Below are positions 31,133-39,268 of a stretch of DNA of 64,000 bases, piece by piece. Source of the DNA: Micromonospora violae (GTDB taxonomy: Bacteria; Actinomycetota; Actinomycetes; Mycobacteriales; Micromonosporaceae). Position 1 is the stretch's first letter. Each line of letters begins with the position of its first letter. The notes under the pieces are model-generated. The model had not been told where the DNA came from. It was given only the letters and a program-made list of their open reading frames with translations, and did not search any database. The DNA lies in assembly GCF_004217135.1 (NCBI RefSeq), contig NZ_SHKK01000001.1, forward strand, positions 2,604,001-2,668,000, written 5' to 3'. A program made the position numbers and the translations under genes.

Positions 31133-33864
31133 GAGGCACCGCCATCGCCGGCCACCGAGCGCCGACGGGCGGAGATCCGCAGCAGGACGCCGGCGACGAC
31201 AAGCACCAGCGCCAGCAGGATGACTGTCGCGATGGACGCGCCGGTGCGGGGCAGGTTGCCCGACGGCTGCCCCACGTTGCTCGGCGATGGCGGGGTCAGG
31301 CTCGTCGACGGGAGCGGCGACTGACTCGCGGTCGGTGTCGCAGTCGCGGTGGGTGTCGCGGTCGGCGTTGGCGTCGGTGAGCCGGTCGGGTCCGTGCCGG
31401 GCAGTTCGTGCACGTCGCGGGTCAGGGTGGCGAACGAGATGCCGGTGGCACCGCCGACGACCTGCGTGGACGCGCGCACGTTCGATTCCGGCTCGCCCTC
31501 GACCGCGACCCTGAACCCGCCATCGTCATTCTGCTTGCCAGCGAGGAAGGACAGGGCCTTGTCGAGCTGAGCCGCGTACGTGGTGCCGCGCAGGGTGAGG
31601 CCCTGGATCGCGAGCGCCGTGGAGTTGGTGGAGTCGCCGGCTGCGCCGGGGAACCCGCCGTGCGCCTTCTGGGTCGAGGCGATCCAGGTCAGCGCCTTGT
31701 CGACGGCGCTGACCGCGGCCGGGTCGTCGGTCAACGGCGCGAGGGCCATCGCGGCCATCGCGGTGCTGTCGACGTCCTTGTCGGCGTCTGCCGCCGGGAT
31801 GAGGCTGGGGAACGATCCGTCGGTGCGCTGGAGTCCCTTGAGGAACTCGACCGGCCTGGTGGCGGCCTCGCCCTGGCCGGCGCGCAGCTGCGCCATGATG
31901 CCGAGCGACTGCCCGAACACCGACGTGGCGTACCGATAGTTGCCGGCCCCGGCGCAGCCGGTCGGCGCGTCGCCCCTGGTGCAGGTCACGTCACCCAACG
32001 CGGCGATCAGGTCGTGTCCACCGAACGACCGTGGGTCGTAGCCGGTGACCTGGGCCAGCAACGCCATCTTCCCGATCGCGCCGCCGACGGCGTAGTCGGT
32101 GCCGACGCCCAACCACATGTCGACGGTGAAGCCGTTGTCGCCAACCGCGCCGCCGCCACGCAGGAACTCGACGATCGCCCGCAGCTTGGTGTCGTCCCCG
32201 CCGGTGGCGGCCAGGGCGTAGGCACCATCGATACTCAACCCGAAGTCGGGGAAGCCCGGGAACGACTCGTAGTACCTGCCGTCGATCAGGTTGCCCGGCG
32301 CGACGAGGTAGGCCACCCCCTTGACCAGATCGGGTCGCGGCCCGACCGGCGGCGGCGCACCCAGGGTGGCGAGATTCTTACCGGCCAGGGCGAGCGCCGC
32401 AGCGGCGGTGGCGGCCAGGTCCGCGTCCGGGTTGCTCGGGTCGGGGCTGAGCCCACCGCCGGTGACGATCCGGCTGACCAGCAGGCCGGTGGCGGCGGCG
32501 GCCCGGTCGGCGAGACCGAGTACGGCGAGCGCCTGCGCGGCGTGCCCGGTGGGATAGGTCTCGCTGAAGCCCGCTCCGGTCCATGGCTGGTACCCACCGT
32601 CCGGCTCCTGCGCCGCGGCCAGGAACGCCTTGGCCGAACTCAACGCCGCGTCGTGCCCGCCGAGCGTGTGCATCGCCAGGACCGCCAGCGTCGTGGCCGC
32701 GAGGTCCGGGTCACAGGCGTCGGTGGGGCTGCGCCACACACCGGCGAAGGCACCGGTCGCGCACTGCTGCTCGGTCAGTCGGGTGACGGTCGCGGCCGGC
32801 GGGGTGACGCCGGCCCGCTTGAGCGCGAGCAGAGCGGTCGCGTGGGTCAGGGGATCACTCGATCCGGCGAAGTCGCCGGCGGTGGCGCAGCCGGCGTCGA
32901 CGTCGATCGCGGTACACACGCGGTCGATGAGCGTGGCGATCAGATCCCGGTCACCGAACGCGCGCGGATCGCCGCCGGTGATGGTCAGCAGGAGCGCGAG
33001 GTTGGCGACGTTGGCGATGTGGGGTGCGGCGGTGGCACCGTTCGGGAAGATGACGGCATCGACGTGCGCCCGCAGGTGATCGACGATCTTGGTGATGGTC
33101 TGGTCCTGCCCACCGGTCCCGGCCAGGGCGGTGGCGACAGCGATGGTCCGGTAGTAGTCGACGAAACCGTTGTCCACGTGGTCGCCGTCGACGAGCTGCC
33201 CCACCAGGTAGCTCGCCACCGCCTTGACCTGCGCTTCCGTCGGTCGCGTCGGCACGGGCGTCGAGGTCGGGGTCGCCGTCGGCGTCGGGGTGGCGGTCGG
33301 CGTCGGGCCGCTCGCGCGTACCGACGCGGGGGTGAAGCTCGGCGCCCCGGTGGTGCCGCCGATGTCGGTGCCGCCGAAGACCCACGCCTCGACCTCACCC
33401 GGGCCGGGCCGCTGGGCCATCGCGCCGAGTGGACTGTAGGTCCAGTGGTCCTGCCCGGCCGGGGCGATCCAGTAGGACCAGTAGGCCGACGCCGGCGGGG
33501 TCAACTGGCACGCCTCGTCGGCCGGCGTCGGGTGCTCGGCACCGGTGTCGAAGGCGGGCGACCCGATCCGGCAGATGAACCCGGGGCCGTCGTGGGCGGT
33601 ACCCGTGGTGGTGAAGCCCGCCTCGTGCAGCAGGTCCAGGCCGGTGGTCGGGGTGGCGTCGCAGCCGCGCAACAGCGGCCCACCCCACGCGCCGAAGTCG
33701 ACCGCGACGATCGCGCCGTGGGTCGGGGTGCAGGACTCCAGCGGGTCGGCGATCGCCGCACGAGTCGGCACCACGAGCGTCAACGCGCCCAGCATCACCG
33801 CAGCGGCGACGGCCGCCATCCATCCCGTGGGCACACGCGACGTTCGACTGACCAGTGGGGACAT
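31129..33864 (-). CDS. Large cell-wall-anchored surface protein with two tandem transcobalamin-like helical domains
   Basis: 911 residues from ATG 33864. Order: signal peptide (to about 38); the same Cys-rich domain as the neighbouring 315-residue protein (about 40-185); a Thr/Pro linker; a first alpha/alpha prenyltransferase-type repeat domain (about 210-500); a second, homologous one (about 512-810), both carrying the block GxDPRxFG-xDLIxxL-Dx-CT and QDxDGGY/GGF-type turns; a long Thr/Pro linker; then a sorting signal LPRTG (about 871), membrane helix and RRR tail. Human intrinsic factor and transcobalamin bind B12 with such a helical barrel. First gene of the ECF operon, directly behind a cobalamin riboswitch. 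Binding of B12 is inferred. Confidence 0.8.
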   Translation of the reverse strand: MSPLVSRTSRVPTGWMAAVAAAVMLGALTLVVPTRAAIADPLESCTPTHGAIVAVDFGAWGGPLLRGCDATPTTGLDLLHEAGFTTTGTAHDGPGFICRIGSPAFDTGAEHPTPADEACQLTPPASAYWSYWIAPAGQDHWTYSPLGAMAQRPGPGEVEAWVFGGTDIGGTTGAPSFTPASVRASGPTPTATPTPTATPTSTPVPTRPTEAQVKAVASYLVGQLVDGDHVDNGFVDYYRTIAVATALAGTGGQDQTITKIVDHLRAHVDAVIFPNGATAAPHIANVANLALLLTITGGDPRAFGDRDLIATLIDRVCTAIDVDAGCATAGDFAGSSDPLTHATALLALKRAGVTPPAATVTRLTEQQCATGAFAGVWRSPTDACDPDLAATTLAVLAMHTLGGHDAALSSAKAFLAAAQEPDGGYQPWTGAGFSETYPTGHAAQALAVLGLADRAAAATGLLVSRIVTGGGLSPDPSNPDADLAATAAAALALAGKNLATLGAPPPVGPRPDLVKGVAYLVAPGNLIDGRYYESFPGFPDFGLSIDGAYALAATGGDDTKLRAIVEFLRGGGAVGDNGFTVDMWLGVGTDYAVGGAIGKMALLAQVTGYDPRSFGGHDLIAALGDVTCTRGDAPTGCAGAGNYRYATSVFGQSLGIMAQLRAGQGEAATRPVEFLKGLQRTDGSFPSLIPAADADKDVDSTAMAAMALAPLTDDPAAVSAVDKALTWIASTQKAHGGFPGAAGDSTNSTALAIQGLTLRGTTYAAQLDKALSFLAGKQNDDGGFRVAVEGEPESNVRASTQVVGGATGISFATLTRDVHELPGTDPTGSPTPTPTATPTATATPTASQSPLPSTSLTPPSPSNVGQPSGNLPRTGASIATVILLALVLVVAGVLLRISARRRSVAGDGGAS

Positions 33865-33970
33865 GGCGACTCTCTCGGGGGCTAGCGGCGCAGGCGCGGA
33901 CGCGGACCCCGAGGACAACCCCCGGAAACCTGGCTCCGCGCCGTGTACCTCGACGGCGCTGCGGTGCACT

Positions 33971-34061
33971 ATCCAGCCAGGTAATCCGACTCGTCCCGGT
34001 AACGGGACCTACGGCTGCGGGCCAGCGCCGGACTTTGACCGGCTTCCCCTGACTGCTGGAT
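33971..34061 (-). promoter_or_regulatory. Cobalamin riboswitch controlling the ECF/surface-protein operon
   Basis: Read on the minus strand, the segment contains the conserved core GGGAAGCCGGT, AAAGTCCGGCGCTG and CCCGCAGCCGTA, then GAGTC-GGA-ACCTGG near its 3' end (B12 box). A 7-bp closing stem P1 is formed by GCTGGAT (34055-34061) and ATCCAGC (33971-33977). The operon start codon is at 33864, leaving about 107 bases for the expression platform. Cobalamin binding normally shuts off such operons. Confidence 0.88.
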
Positions 34062-34159
34062 CGCGGCCATCGGACCACAACCGCGACCACCGCGTCAACG
34101 CAAGACCGTGTCATGTACCTAACAGCGCGCGGTAGGGCTCTCCTCCCATACGGTGACCG

Positions 34160-34250
34160 CGTCATCGCGTGGGGGAACCCGGTGGGAATCCGGGGCTGAC
34201 GCGCAACGGTGAGGACGGTCCGCCCGTCCCGAGCCCGACTACCCACGTGG
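34160..34250 (+). promoter_or_regulatory. Cobalamin riboswitch controlling the secreted transcobalamin-like gene
   Basis: On the plus strand: GGGGAACCCGGTG, GGAATCCGGGGCTG, CGCGCAACGGTGA and GAGCCCGACTACC, the ordered conserved blocks of the cobalamin aptamer. CGTGGG (34168-34173) and CCCACG (34242-34247) can close P1. The following 120 bases to the ATG at 34369 are very GC-rich with several possible hairpins, one of which could mask the AAGGAG ribosome-binding site. Confidence 0.85.
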
Positions 34251-34368
34251 TGACGCAGCACCTGCGGTATCCGTCCCACGCGTCCTGCGGCCGGCCCGCC
34301 CCGCTCCCGCCGGCGCGCGCCGGGCTCCGGGTCGAGGCAGCCGTGCCCCGTACCCCCAAGGAGCCCTG

Positions 34369-35802
34369 ATGTCCTCGCGTCTTTCCTCCGGTCGTCGCCG
34401 CAGACGCCTCGCGGCCGTTCCCGCCGCCGCGCTGATCGCCACGGTCGTGGCGGTCGCGGGCGGCGCCGCACCGGCCGCCGCAACCTCGACCGCCGCGCAG
34501 ATCGCCACCGCCAAGACCAACGGCGTCGCCTACCTGCGTACCCTGCAGGCCGCCGACGGCAGCTACGCCAGCGGCGGACTGTCGAACGAGTGGGCGTTCA
34601 GCGCGTTCGCCCCCGCCGGCGTCGCGGCGGTGGACGTCTACCCCTCCGGCGACACGACCAAGAACGCCCGCACCGTCTACCGCAACCAACTCTCCGCCGC
34701 GTCCTGGCCGAGCACCGCGCCCGTCGTCACCGACTACGAGCGTGGCGTTCTGAACGCCTACGCCGCCGGCATCGACCCTGCCCGGGTCTCCTCCGCCCGT
34801 AACCTGATCGCCGACACCATCGCGTACTGGCAGACCGGATCGGCCGGCTACTACGGACCGCCGGCGAACTTTAACGGCACCATCTTCGCCACCCTGGCCC
34901 TGGCCGGCGCGAAGACCCAGACCGGTGCCGCCCGCGTGCCGCAGGCGCTGCTCAACCTGTCGGTTACCCGGATCCGCAACAACCAGCACAACGATGGCGG
35001 CTGGACCTTCAGCCAGGCCGAGGGCAACCCCACCCAACTCGCCGCCGCCAGCGACATCGACATGACCGGCGCAGCCATGGCCGCCCTTTGTGCCGCCGGA
35101 GTGCCCAACACCGACACCGACGTCGTCCAGGCGAAGAACTTCCTCAAGGGCAAGCTCGTCAACGCGTCGGGCGCGTTCACCTCGATGTTCGGTGTGAACA
35201 CCGACTCGAACGCGTGGGCCGTCTCCGGGCTGAACGCCTGCGGCATCCCGAGCCAGGGCACCGACTTCACCACCACGGCCGGAAAGACGCCGATCGACTT
35301 CCTCCGCGCGCAGCAGCTGAGCGGCGGTGGGTTCAAGTACCTCACCACCAACACCACCCCATCGACGTACGCCTCGATCGACGCGGTGCGGGCCCTGGCC
35401 GGCGCGGGCTACACCGCCGCTCCCCCGACCCCGGTCACCGCCGGCGCGCCCACCTGGGTCGCGGCGAGTGGGTTCACCGCCGGCACCGCCTCCCGGCTCG
35501 CCGTGATCATCGACAACGGCAGCGGCAGCATCACGCCGTGCGCGGTCACGCTGACGCCGACCGCCGCCACCACCACCCTCGGCGCCGTGCTGGACGCCGC
35601 CGTCGGCGCGTCCGCCCCCAGCGGCTGCGTCACCGCCCTCAACCCGACCAGCGGCACCGGCACCATCACCTCGATCAATGGCCTAGCCAATAGCGGCTCC
35701 TCCACCTGGAAGGTGTCCCGCGACGGCAGCACCCTGACCACCGCGACCCGCGGCACGACAGTGACCGTCGGCGACACCATCTACCTTCGCTACGGCGTCT
35801 GA
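34369..35802 (+). CDS. Secreted transcobalamin-like protein (helical repeat domain plus DUF4430-like domain)
   Basis: 477 residues, AAGGAG before ATG 34369. Signal peptide with a basic RRRRR start, cleaved near AAA-TST (about 38). Residues about 42-350 form an alpha/alpha repeat domain of the prenyltransferase/terpenoid-cyclase type (GVAYLRTLQAADGSY, NNQHNDGGWTF, FLRAQQLSGGGF). The C-terminal 120 residues end in the DUF4430-like beta domain (NGLANSGSSTWKVSRDG, VGDTIYLRYGV). Helical barrel plus small beta domain is the architecture of human transcobalamin, haptocorrin and intrinsic factor. No sorting signal is present, so it is released or held non-covalently. A cobalamin riboswitch precedes it. 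Confidence 0.8.
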   Translation: MSSRLSSGRRRRRLAAVPAAALIATVVAVAGGAAPAAATSTAAQIATAKTNGVAYLRTLQAADGSYASGGLSNEWAFSAFAPAGVAAVDVYPSGDTTKNARTVYRNQLSAASWPSTAPVVTDYERGVLNAYAAGIDPARVSSARNLIADTIAYWQTGSAGYYGPPANFNGTIFATLALAGAKTQTGAARVPQALLNLSVTRIRNNQHNDGGWTFSQAEGNPTQLAAASDIDMTGAAMAALCAAGVPNTDTDVVQAKNFLKGKLVNASGAFTSMFGVNTDSNAWAVSGLNACGIPSQGTDFTTTAGKTPIDFLRAQQLSGGGFKYLTTNTTPSTYASIDAVRALAGAGYTAAPPTPVTAGAPTWVAASGFTAGTASRLAVIIDNGSGSITPCAVTLTPTAATTTLGAVLDAAVGASAPSGCVTALNPTSGTGTITSINGLANSGSSTWKVSRDGSTLTTATRGTTVTVGDTIYLRYGV

Positions 35803-35816
35803 CCGTCGGGCAGTGG

Positions 35817-35851
35817 CGTGGTCAGTGGCGGCCGAGCCGCCGCTGACCACG
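35817..35851. terminator. Bidirectional hairpin terminator
   Basis: A 16-bp stem with a single G-U pair (35817-35832 with 35836-35851) and 3-base loop, between the convergent transcobalamin-like and NicO genes. Confidence 0.7.
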
Positions 35852-35865
35852 CTCTCGCCGGTTGC

Positions 35866-36651
35866 TCAGGCGAGGGTGACGAGGTGGATCGCGGCGACGG
35901 TGACGAGACCCGCGCCGAACAGCGTGATGCCGCTGGCGGCAAGGACGGGCGCCACCCGGGTGGCCAGACCGAGAATGGGGCGGGACTGTGCGCCCCGGGT
36001 GACCAGTGAGCTACCGGCGACCGCGAGGACCCCGACGCCGAAGAGCACCACGGCCATGCCCAGGCCGAACGTCAGGACCAGCAGCAGGGCGAAGCCGGCG
36101 CGACCGATGAACAACCCGGTCGCCAGTACCAGGAACGCGGCCGGGGACGGGGTCAGCCCGCCGGAGATGCCGAGCAGGAACAGTCCGGGGCGTTTGCCGT
36201 GCCCATGACTGTGGGTGTGGTCATGACTGTGGCCGTGACCGTGGCTGTGGCTGTGGCCGTGGCCGTGGCCGGCGGCGTGCAGGTGCCGGCGCACCATCCA
36301 CAGACCGGTGGCCAGGACGATCAGACCGGCACCGAGTTGCAGCCAACTCGTGAGTTCCTGCATCCGGATCACCTCGGAGAGGGACAGGAACGTCCACGCC
36401 ACGCCGATCACCAGGACCGACAGCGTGTGCATGACGGCCACCGATCCACCCAGCCAGGCGGCGTCCCGGATCCGGCCGCGCGAGCCGGCGAGGTAGGCGG
36501 CGGCCAGGCTCTTGCCGTGCCCGGGGGCCACCGCGTGGCCCGCACCGGCGGCGAAGGCGAGCACGAACGCGAGTGGGGGTACGCCCGGCGAGTTGATGAG
36601 GTCCTGCATCTGGTCCGACAGGGACGCGGAGAGGACTGCGGTCGCGGTCAT
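35866..36651 (-). CDS. NicO-family nickel/cobalt transporter
   Basis: 261 residues with six predicted membrane helices. The first helix carries AGAGHAVAPGHGKSLAAAYL, matching the His-containing metal-path motif of the NicO/RcnA family. A cytosolic or loop segment around residues 125-155 is extremely His-rich (alternating His-Gly/Ser), typical of metal-sensing or storage loops. Members either import Ni/Co or, like RcnA, export them; direction cannot be read from sequence. The ATG overlaps the stop of the upstream partner gene. Location between the cobalamin and nickel loci suggests supply or balance of Co/Ni. Confidence 0.88.
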   Translation of the reverse strand: MTATAVLSASLSDQMQDLINSPGVPPLAFVLAFAAGAGHAVAPGHGKSLAAAYLAGSRGRIRDAAWLGGSVAVMHTLSVLVIGVAWTFLSLSEVIRMQELTSWLQLGAGLIVLATGLWMVRRHLHAAGHGHGHSHSHGHGHSHDHTHSHGHGKRPGLFLLGISGGLTPSPAAFLVLATGLFIGRAGFALLLVLTFGLGMAVVLFGVGVLAVAGSSLVTRGAQSRPILGLATRVAPVLAASGITLFGAGLVTVAAIHLVTLA

Positions 36652-37364
36652 GTCACCGCCCGCCGTCGTCGCAGCCGCCGCAGGACGAGCAGCGCCCCGA
36701 TCGTGACCAGCAGCGCACCAGCGGCGACGGCGGCGAGTTGGACGGCGGCACTACGGCCGCGGGTCGTGGTACCGACGGCCGGCGTACCACCGGTGAGGGT
36801 CCAGTCGTGGGAGTCCTCGCCGGAGCCGTACACCGCGCGTTGCCCGCCGGGGCCGGTCGCCATCGCCCGGTAGGCGGGGTTGAGGTCGGTGAGCATCCGC
36901 ACCGCGACCGTGACCGTGTCGACCGACCCCGGGCAGGTGTAGTCGACAGTCGCGCCGGTCCTCGCCAGGGCCTTGAGCGGTGCGACAGCGCCGAGGCAGG
37001 GCCGCGCCCCGTCGGTCACGGTGATCTGCTTGAGCAGGTACGCGGGGAACTGCTCGGAGGACGCGATCACGGCGGGGTCGGTCGTCCGGTAGTCGACCGC
37101 ACCGTCGAGCAGGATGCGGTCGGCCGGCAGCAGGCCGAGCGAGACGCCGAGCAGTGTCAGGTCGTCGGGGCCGCCGACCCGCCACCGCACCCGCACGACG
37201 TCGGGCCGCTGCTCGTCGGGCGTGATGGACACGGTCTGCGGATCACCGAACGGGTGCGCCGCCGCCGGGGACGGTAGGGCGAGGACGGCTGCGGCGACGG
37301 CGAGGGCCCCCAGCGGGATCAGCGTCGCCGCGTGTCGTCGTCGCCGACGTCGATGCTGGGACAA
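36648..37364 (-). CDS. Membrane-anchored extracytoplasmic partner of the NicO transporter
   Basis: 238 residues from TTG 37364, chosen because GGAG lies six bases before it and a signal peptide follows at once; an in-frame ATG at 37451 gives a longer N-terminus without such a site. The signal peptide ends SPAAA, so the mature protein would begin with His (HPFGDP), much like the copper-binding N-terminal His of CopC. A beta-rich domain of about 150 residues with two Cys follows, then one membrane helix and an Arg-rich tail. I do not know a named family. Translational coupling to the NicO gene suggests it delivers or senses the metal outside the membrane. Confidence 0.7.
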   Translation of the reverse strand: MSQHRRRRRRHAATLIPLGALAVAAAVLALPSPAAAHPFGDPQTVSITPDEQRPDVVRVRWRVGGPDDLTLLGVSLGLLPADRILLDGAVDYRTTDPAVIASSEQFPAYLLKQITVTDGARPCLGAVAPLKALARTGATVDYTCPGSVDTVTVAVRMLTDLNPAYRAMATGPGGQRAVYGSGEDSHDWTLTGGTPAVGTTTRGRSAAVQLAAVAAGALLVTIGALLVLRRLRRRRAVT

Positions 37365-37669
37365 GAGGGCTCCAGGATTGCGATTGCACGATTCGCGGCA
37401 ACCCTGGCGACTGTCGGCAAACGCGCAGGTCCGGGCCGGTGTAGGGCGCAAAACAACAACATGAACAGTTCGTTGATCAACTCATTGGTGGGTGCAGGTG
37501 CGCGGGCGGCGGACACGCGCTCGGCCGTGGGTTCCGACGACCACACTCCCGTTCATGATGCAGACAACTCGCAATTGCCAATAAGTTGCAACTGTGCCAC
37601 CGTGATCATCAACTGTTGCGGCTGCACCTGCACGCCCACGCCCCGTTCACCACACCACAGGAGCGTTCC
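37365..37669. other. Divergent gap between the NicO and nickel/peptide ABC loci
   Basis: 305 bases, noticeably more A/T-rich than the rest of the window near 37440-37620. It contains the Nur-box-like site (37575-37591). A weaker TTGC-N10-GCAA repeat lies on the NicO side (about 37385-37402). No gene is recognised here. Confidence 0.55.
37575..37591 (+). promoter_or_regulatory. Nur-box-like operator upstream of the nickel/peptide ABC operon
   Basis: TTGCCA-ATAAG-TTGCAA is a TTGC-N9-GCAA inverted repeat. From memory, the Streptomyces nickel-uptake regulator Nur binds TTGCAA-N5-TTGCAA, so this matches except for one base. It lies 79 bases before the GTG start at 37670. The same sequence with another spacer occurs before the superoxide dismutase gene. 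Confidence 0.65.
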
Positions 37670-39268
37670 GTGACCCGGATCCGTCCGACCTTCCGACGGC
37701 TCGTGGCGTCGACAGCAGCGGCCGGGATGCTCGTCCTCGCCGCCTGCTCGGCCCCGACCACTCCGGACAGCCCAGCCGGCGGCGCGACACTTGTCGTGGC
37801 CACCTCCGACGAGCCCGACGCACTGAACCCGGTGCTCAACTTCGGCGTCGACGGCGCCGCGCTGATCTTCGACGGGCTCGTTGCCCGCGACGGTGACAAC
37901 CGCCTCGTCCCCGGGCTGGCCACGGCCCTGCCGACGGTGTCGCCGGACGGGCGCACCGTGACCGCCAAACTGCGTGACGGGGTGCAGTTCCACGACGGCA
38001 CCACGCTGAGCGCGGCGGACGTCGCCTTCACCTACCAGGCGGTGCTGGACCCGAAGGTGGACTCCACTCTCCGCTCCGACCTGGACATGGTGGAGTCGGT
38101 GACCGCACCCGACGCGGCAACCGTCGTGTTCCGGCTGCGCTACCCGTACGCGCCGTTCCTGCAGCGACTCACCCTCGGCATCGTGCCGTCGAAGCTGCTC
38201 AGCGGACAGGACATCAACACCACCGGGTTCAACCGGAAGCCGATCGGGACCGGGCCGTACAAGGTCGAGTCCTGGACGCCAGGTGACCGGCTGGTGCTCA
38301 CCGCGAACGAACGCTACTTCGGTGGCCGGCCGGCGAACAACCGGGTCGTGGTGGCGTTCGTGGCCGACGACAACGTCCGCGCCCAGCGGATGCGGGCCGG
38401 CGAGTTCGACGCCGCCGAGCTGCCGCCGAAGCTCGCCTCCGGGTTCGACGCGGACACCACGTACCGGGTGCAGCGGGTGCCGACCGCCGACTACCGGGGC
38501 GTTATGCTGCCGATGGGCAACCCGGTCCTCGCCGACCCGGCGGTCCGCCGGGCGCTCAACCTCGCCGTCGACCGGGCCGCGATGGTGTCCGGAATCCTCG
38601 GTGGCGCCGGCGAGCCGGCGTTCGGACCGGTCCCCCCGACCTCCGAGTTCGCCGACCCTTCGACCGTCGGCACGCCGACCGCCGACGCGACGGCGGCGGG
38701 CGCGCTGCTCGACGCGGCCGGATGGAGGCCCGGTTCGGGTGGGGTGCGGGCCAAGGACGGCCGGCCGGCCCGGTTCACGCTGATGTACCCGGCGACCGAC
38801 ACCCTGCGCAAGGACCTGGCCCTGGCCGTCACCGCCGACGCGAAGAAGATCGGCATCGAGGTCACCCCGGCCGGCCTCACCTGGGACGCCATCGATCCGC
38901 GGATGAAGTCCGACGCCCTGCTGATGGGCTACGGCACGCCGTACGACCCGGACTTCGTCTCGTACAAGCTGTTCAGCTCCCAGTTCGCGGGGCAGGGCTA
39001 CTTCAACCCTGGCTCGTACCGCTCCGAGGTGACGGACCGGGCCCTCCAGCAGGGCCGCGACCAGATCGACCCGGCCCTTCGCAAGGTCGCGTACGCGCAA
39101 TTCCAGAAGCAGTTGGCCGCCGACGTGCCGTGGCTGTTCCTCACCTACCTACGGCACACCTACGTGCTGAAGTCCTCCGTCCAGGGCGCGACCCCCCGGG
39201 TCGAGGCGCACGAGCACGGGGTGGCGAACAGCATCTGGTGGAACATCGACACCTGGACGCGCTCGTGA
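37670..39268 (+). CDS. Nickel/peptide ABC transporter substrate-binding lipoprotein (SBP family 5)
   Basis: 532 residues from GTG 37670 (AGGAG seven bases upstream). Lipoprotein signal with lipobox LAAC (Cys about 27). The body is a cluster-C (DppA/NikA/OppA) fold: DEPDALNPVL, VVFRLRYPYAPFLQRLT, FNRKPIGTGPYKVESW, and NLAVDRAAMV are family landmarks. It heads an operon with two permeases and two ATPases, each overlapping the next by 4-8 bases. Ligand could be a peptide or a nickel complex; the Nur-box-like site argues for nickel. Confidence 0.88.
   Translation: MTRIRPTFRRLVASTAAAGMLVLAACSAPTTPDSPAGGATLVVATSDEPDALNPVLNFGVDGAALIFDGLVARDGDNRLVPGLATALPTVSPDGRTVTAKLRDGVQFHDGTTLSAADVAFTYQAVLDPKVDSTLRSDLDMVESVTAPDAATVVFRLRYPYAPFLQRLTLGIVPSKLLSGQDINTTGFNRKPIGTGPYKVESWTPGDRLVLTANERYFGGRPANNRVVVAFVADDNVRAQRMRAGEFDAAELPPKLASGFDADTTYRVQRVPTADYRGVMLPMGNPVLADPAVRRALNLAVDRAAMVSGILGGAGEPAFGPVPPTSEFADPSTVGTPTADATAAGALLDAAGWRPGSGGVRAKDGRPARFTLMYPATDTLRKDLALAVTADAKKIGIEVTPAGLTWDAIDPRMKSDALLMGYGTPYDPDFVSYKLFSSQFAGQGYFNPGSYRSEVTDRALQQGRDQIDPALRKVAYAQFQKQLAADVPWLFLTYLRHTYVLKSSVQGATPRVEAHEHGVANSIWWNIDTWTRS

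Larger units (their letters stand above)
33865..34368. other. Divergent control region of the cobalamin-acquisition locus
   Basis: 504 bases without protein genes. It holds two back-to-back riboswitches (separate entries). The roughly 100 bases between the two aptamers (34062-34159) must contain the two promoters; the only AT-rich stretch is about 34098-34123, but no convincing -35/-10 pair was found. Confidence 0.7.

Noticed and set aside
33301..33340. Tandem Thr/Pro-coding repeats that look like a short repeat array
   Set aside because: They encode a flexible Thr-Pro linker of the surface protein; not CRISPR or a mobile element.
31408..33885. An 825-codon plus-strand frame opposite the large surface protein
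   Set aside because: Antisense shadow: low-complexity composition and no motif, while the minus strand has signal peptide, repeats and LPRTG anchor.
37385..37402. A third Nur-like box before the NicO operon
   Set aside because: The half-sites TTGC and GCAA are 10 rather than 9 bases apart and the outer bases differ; too weak to call without a genome-wide scan.
37553..39100. A 515-codon minus-strand frame opposite the ABC binding-protein gene
   Set aside because: Shadow of the lipoprotein gene; composition biased and no family resemblance.
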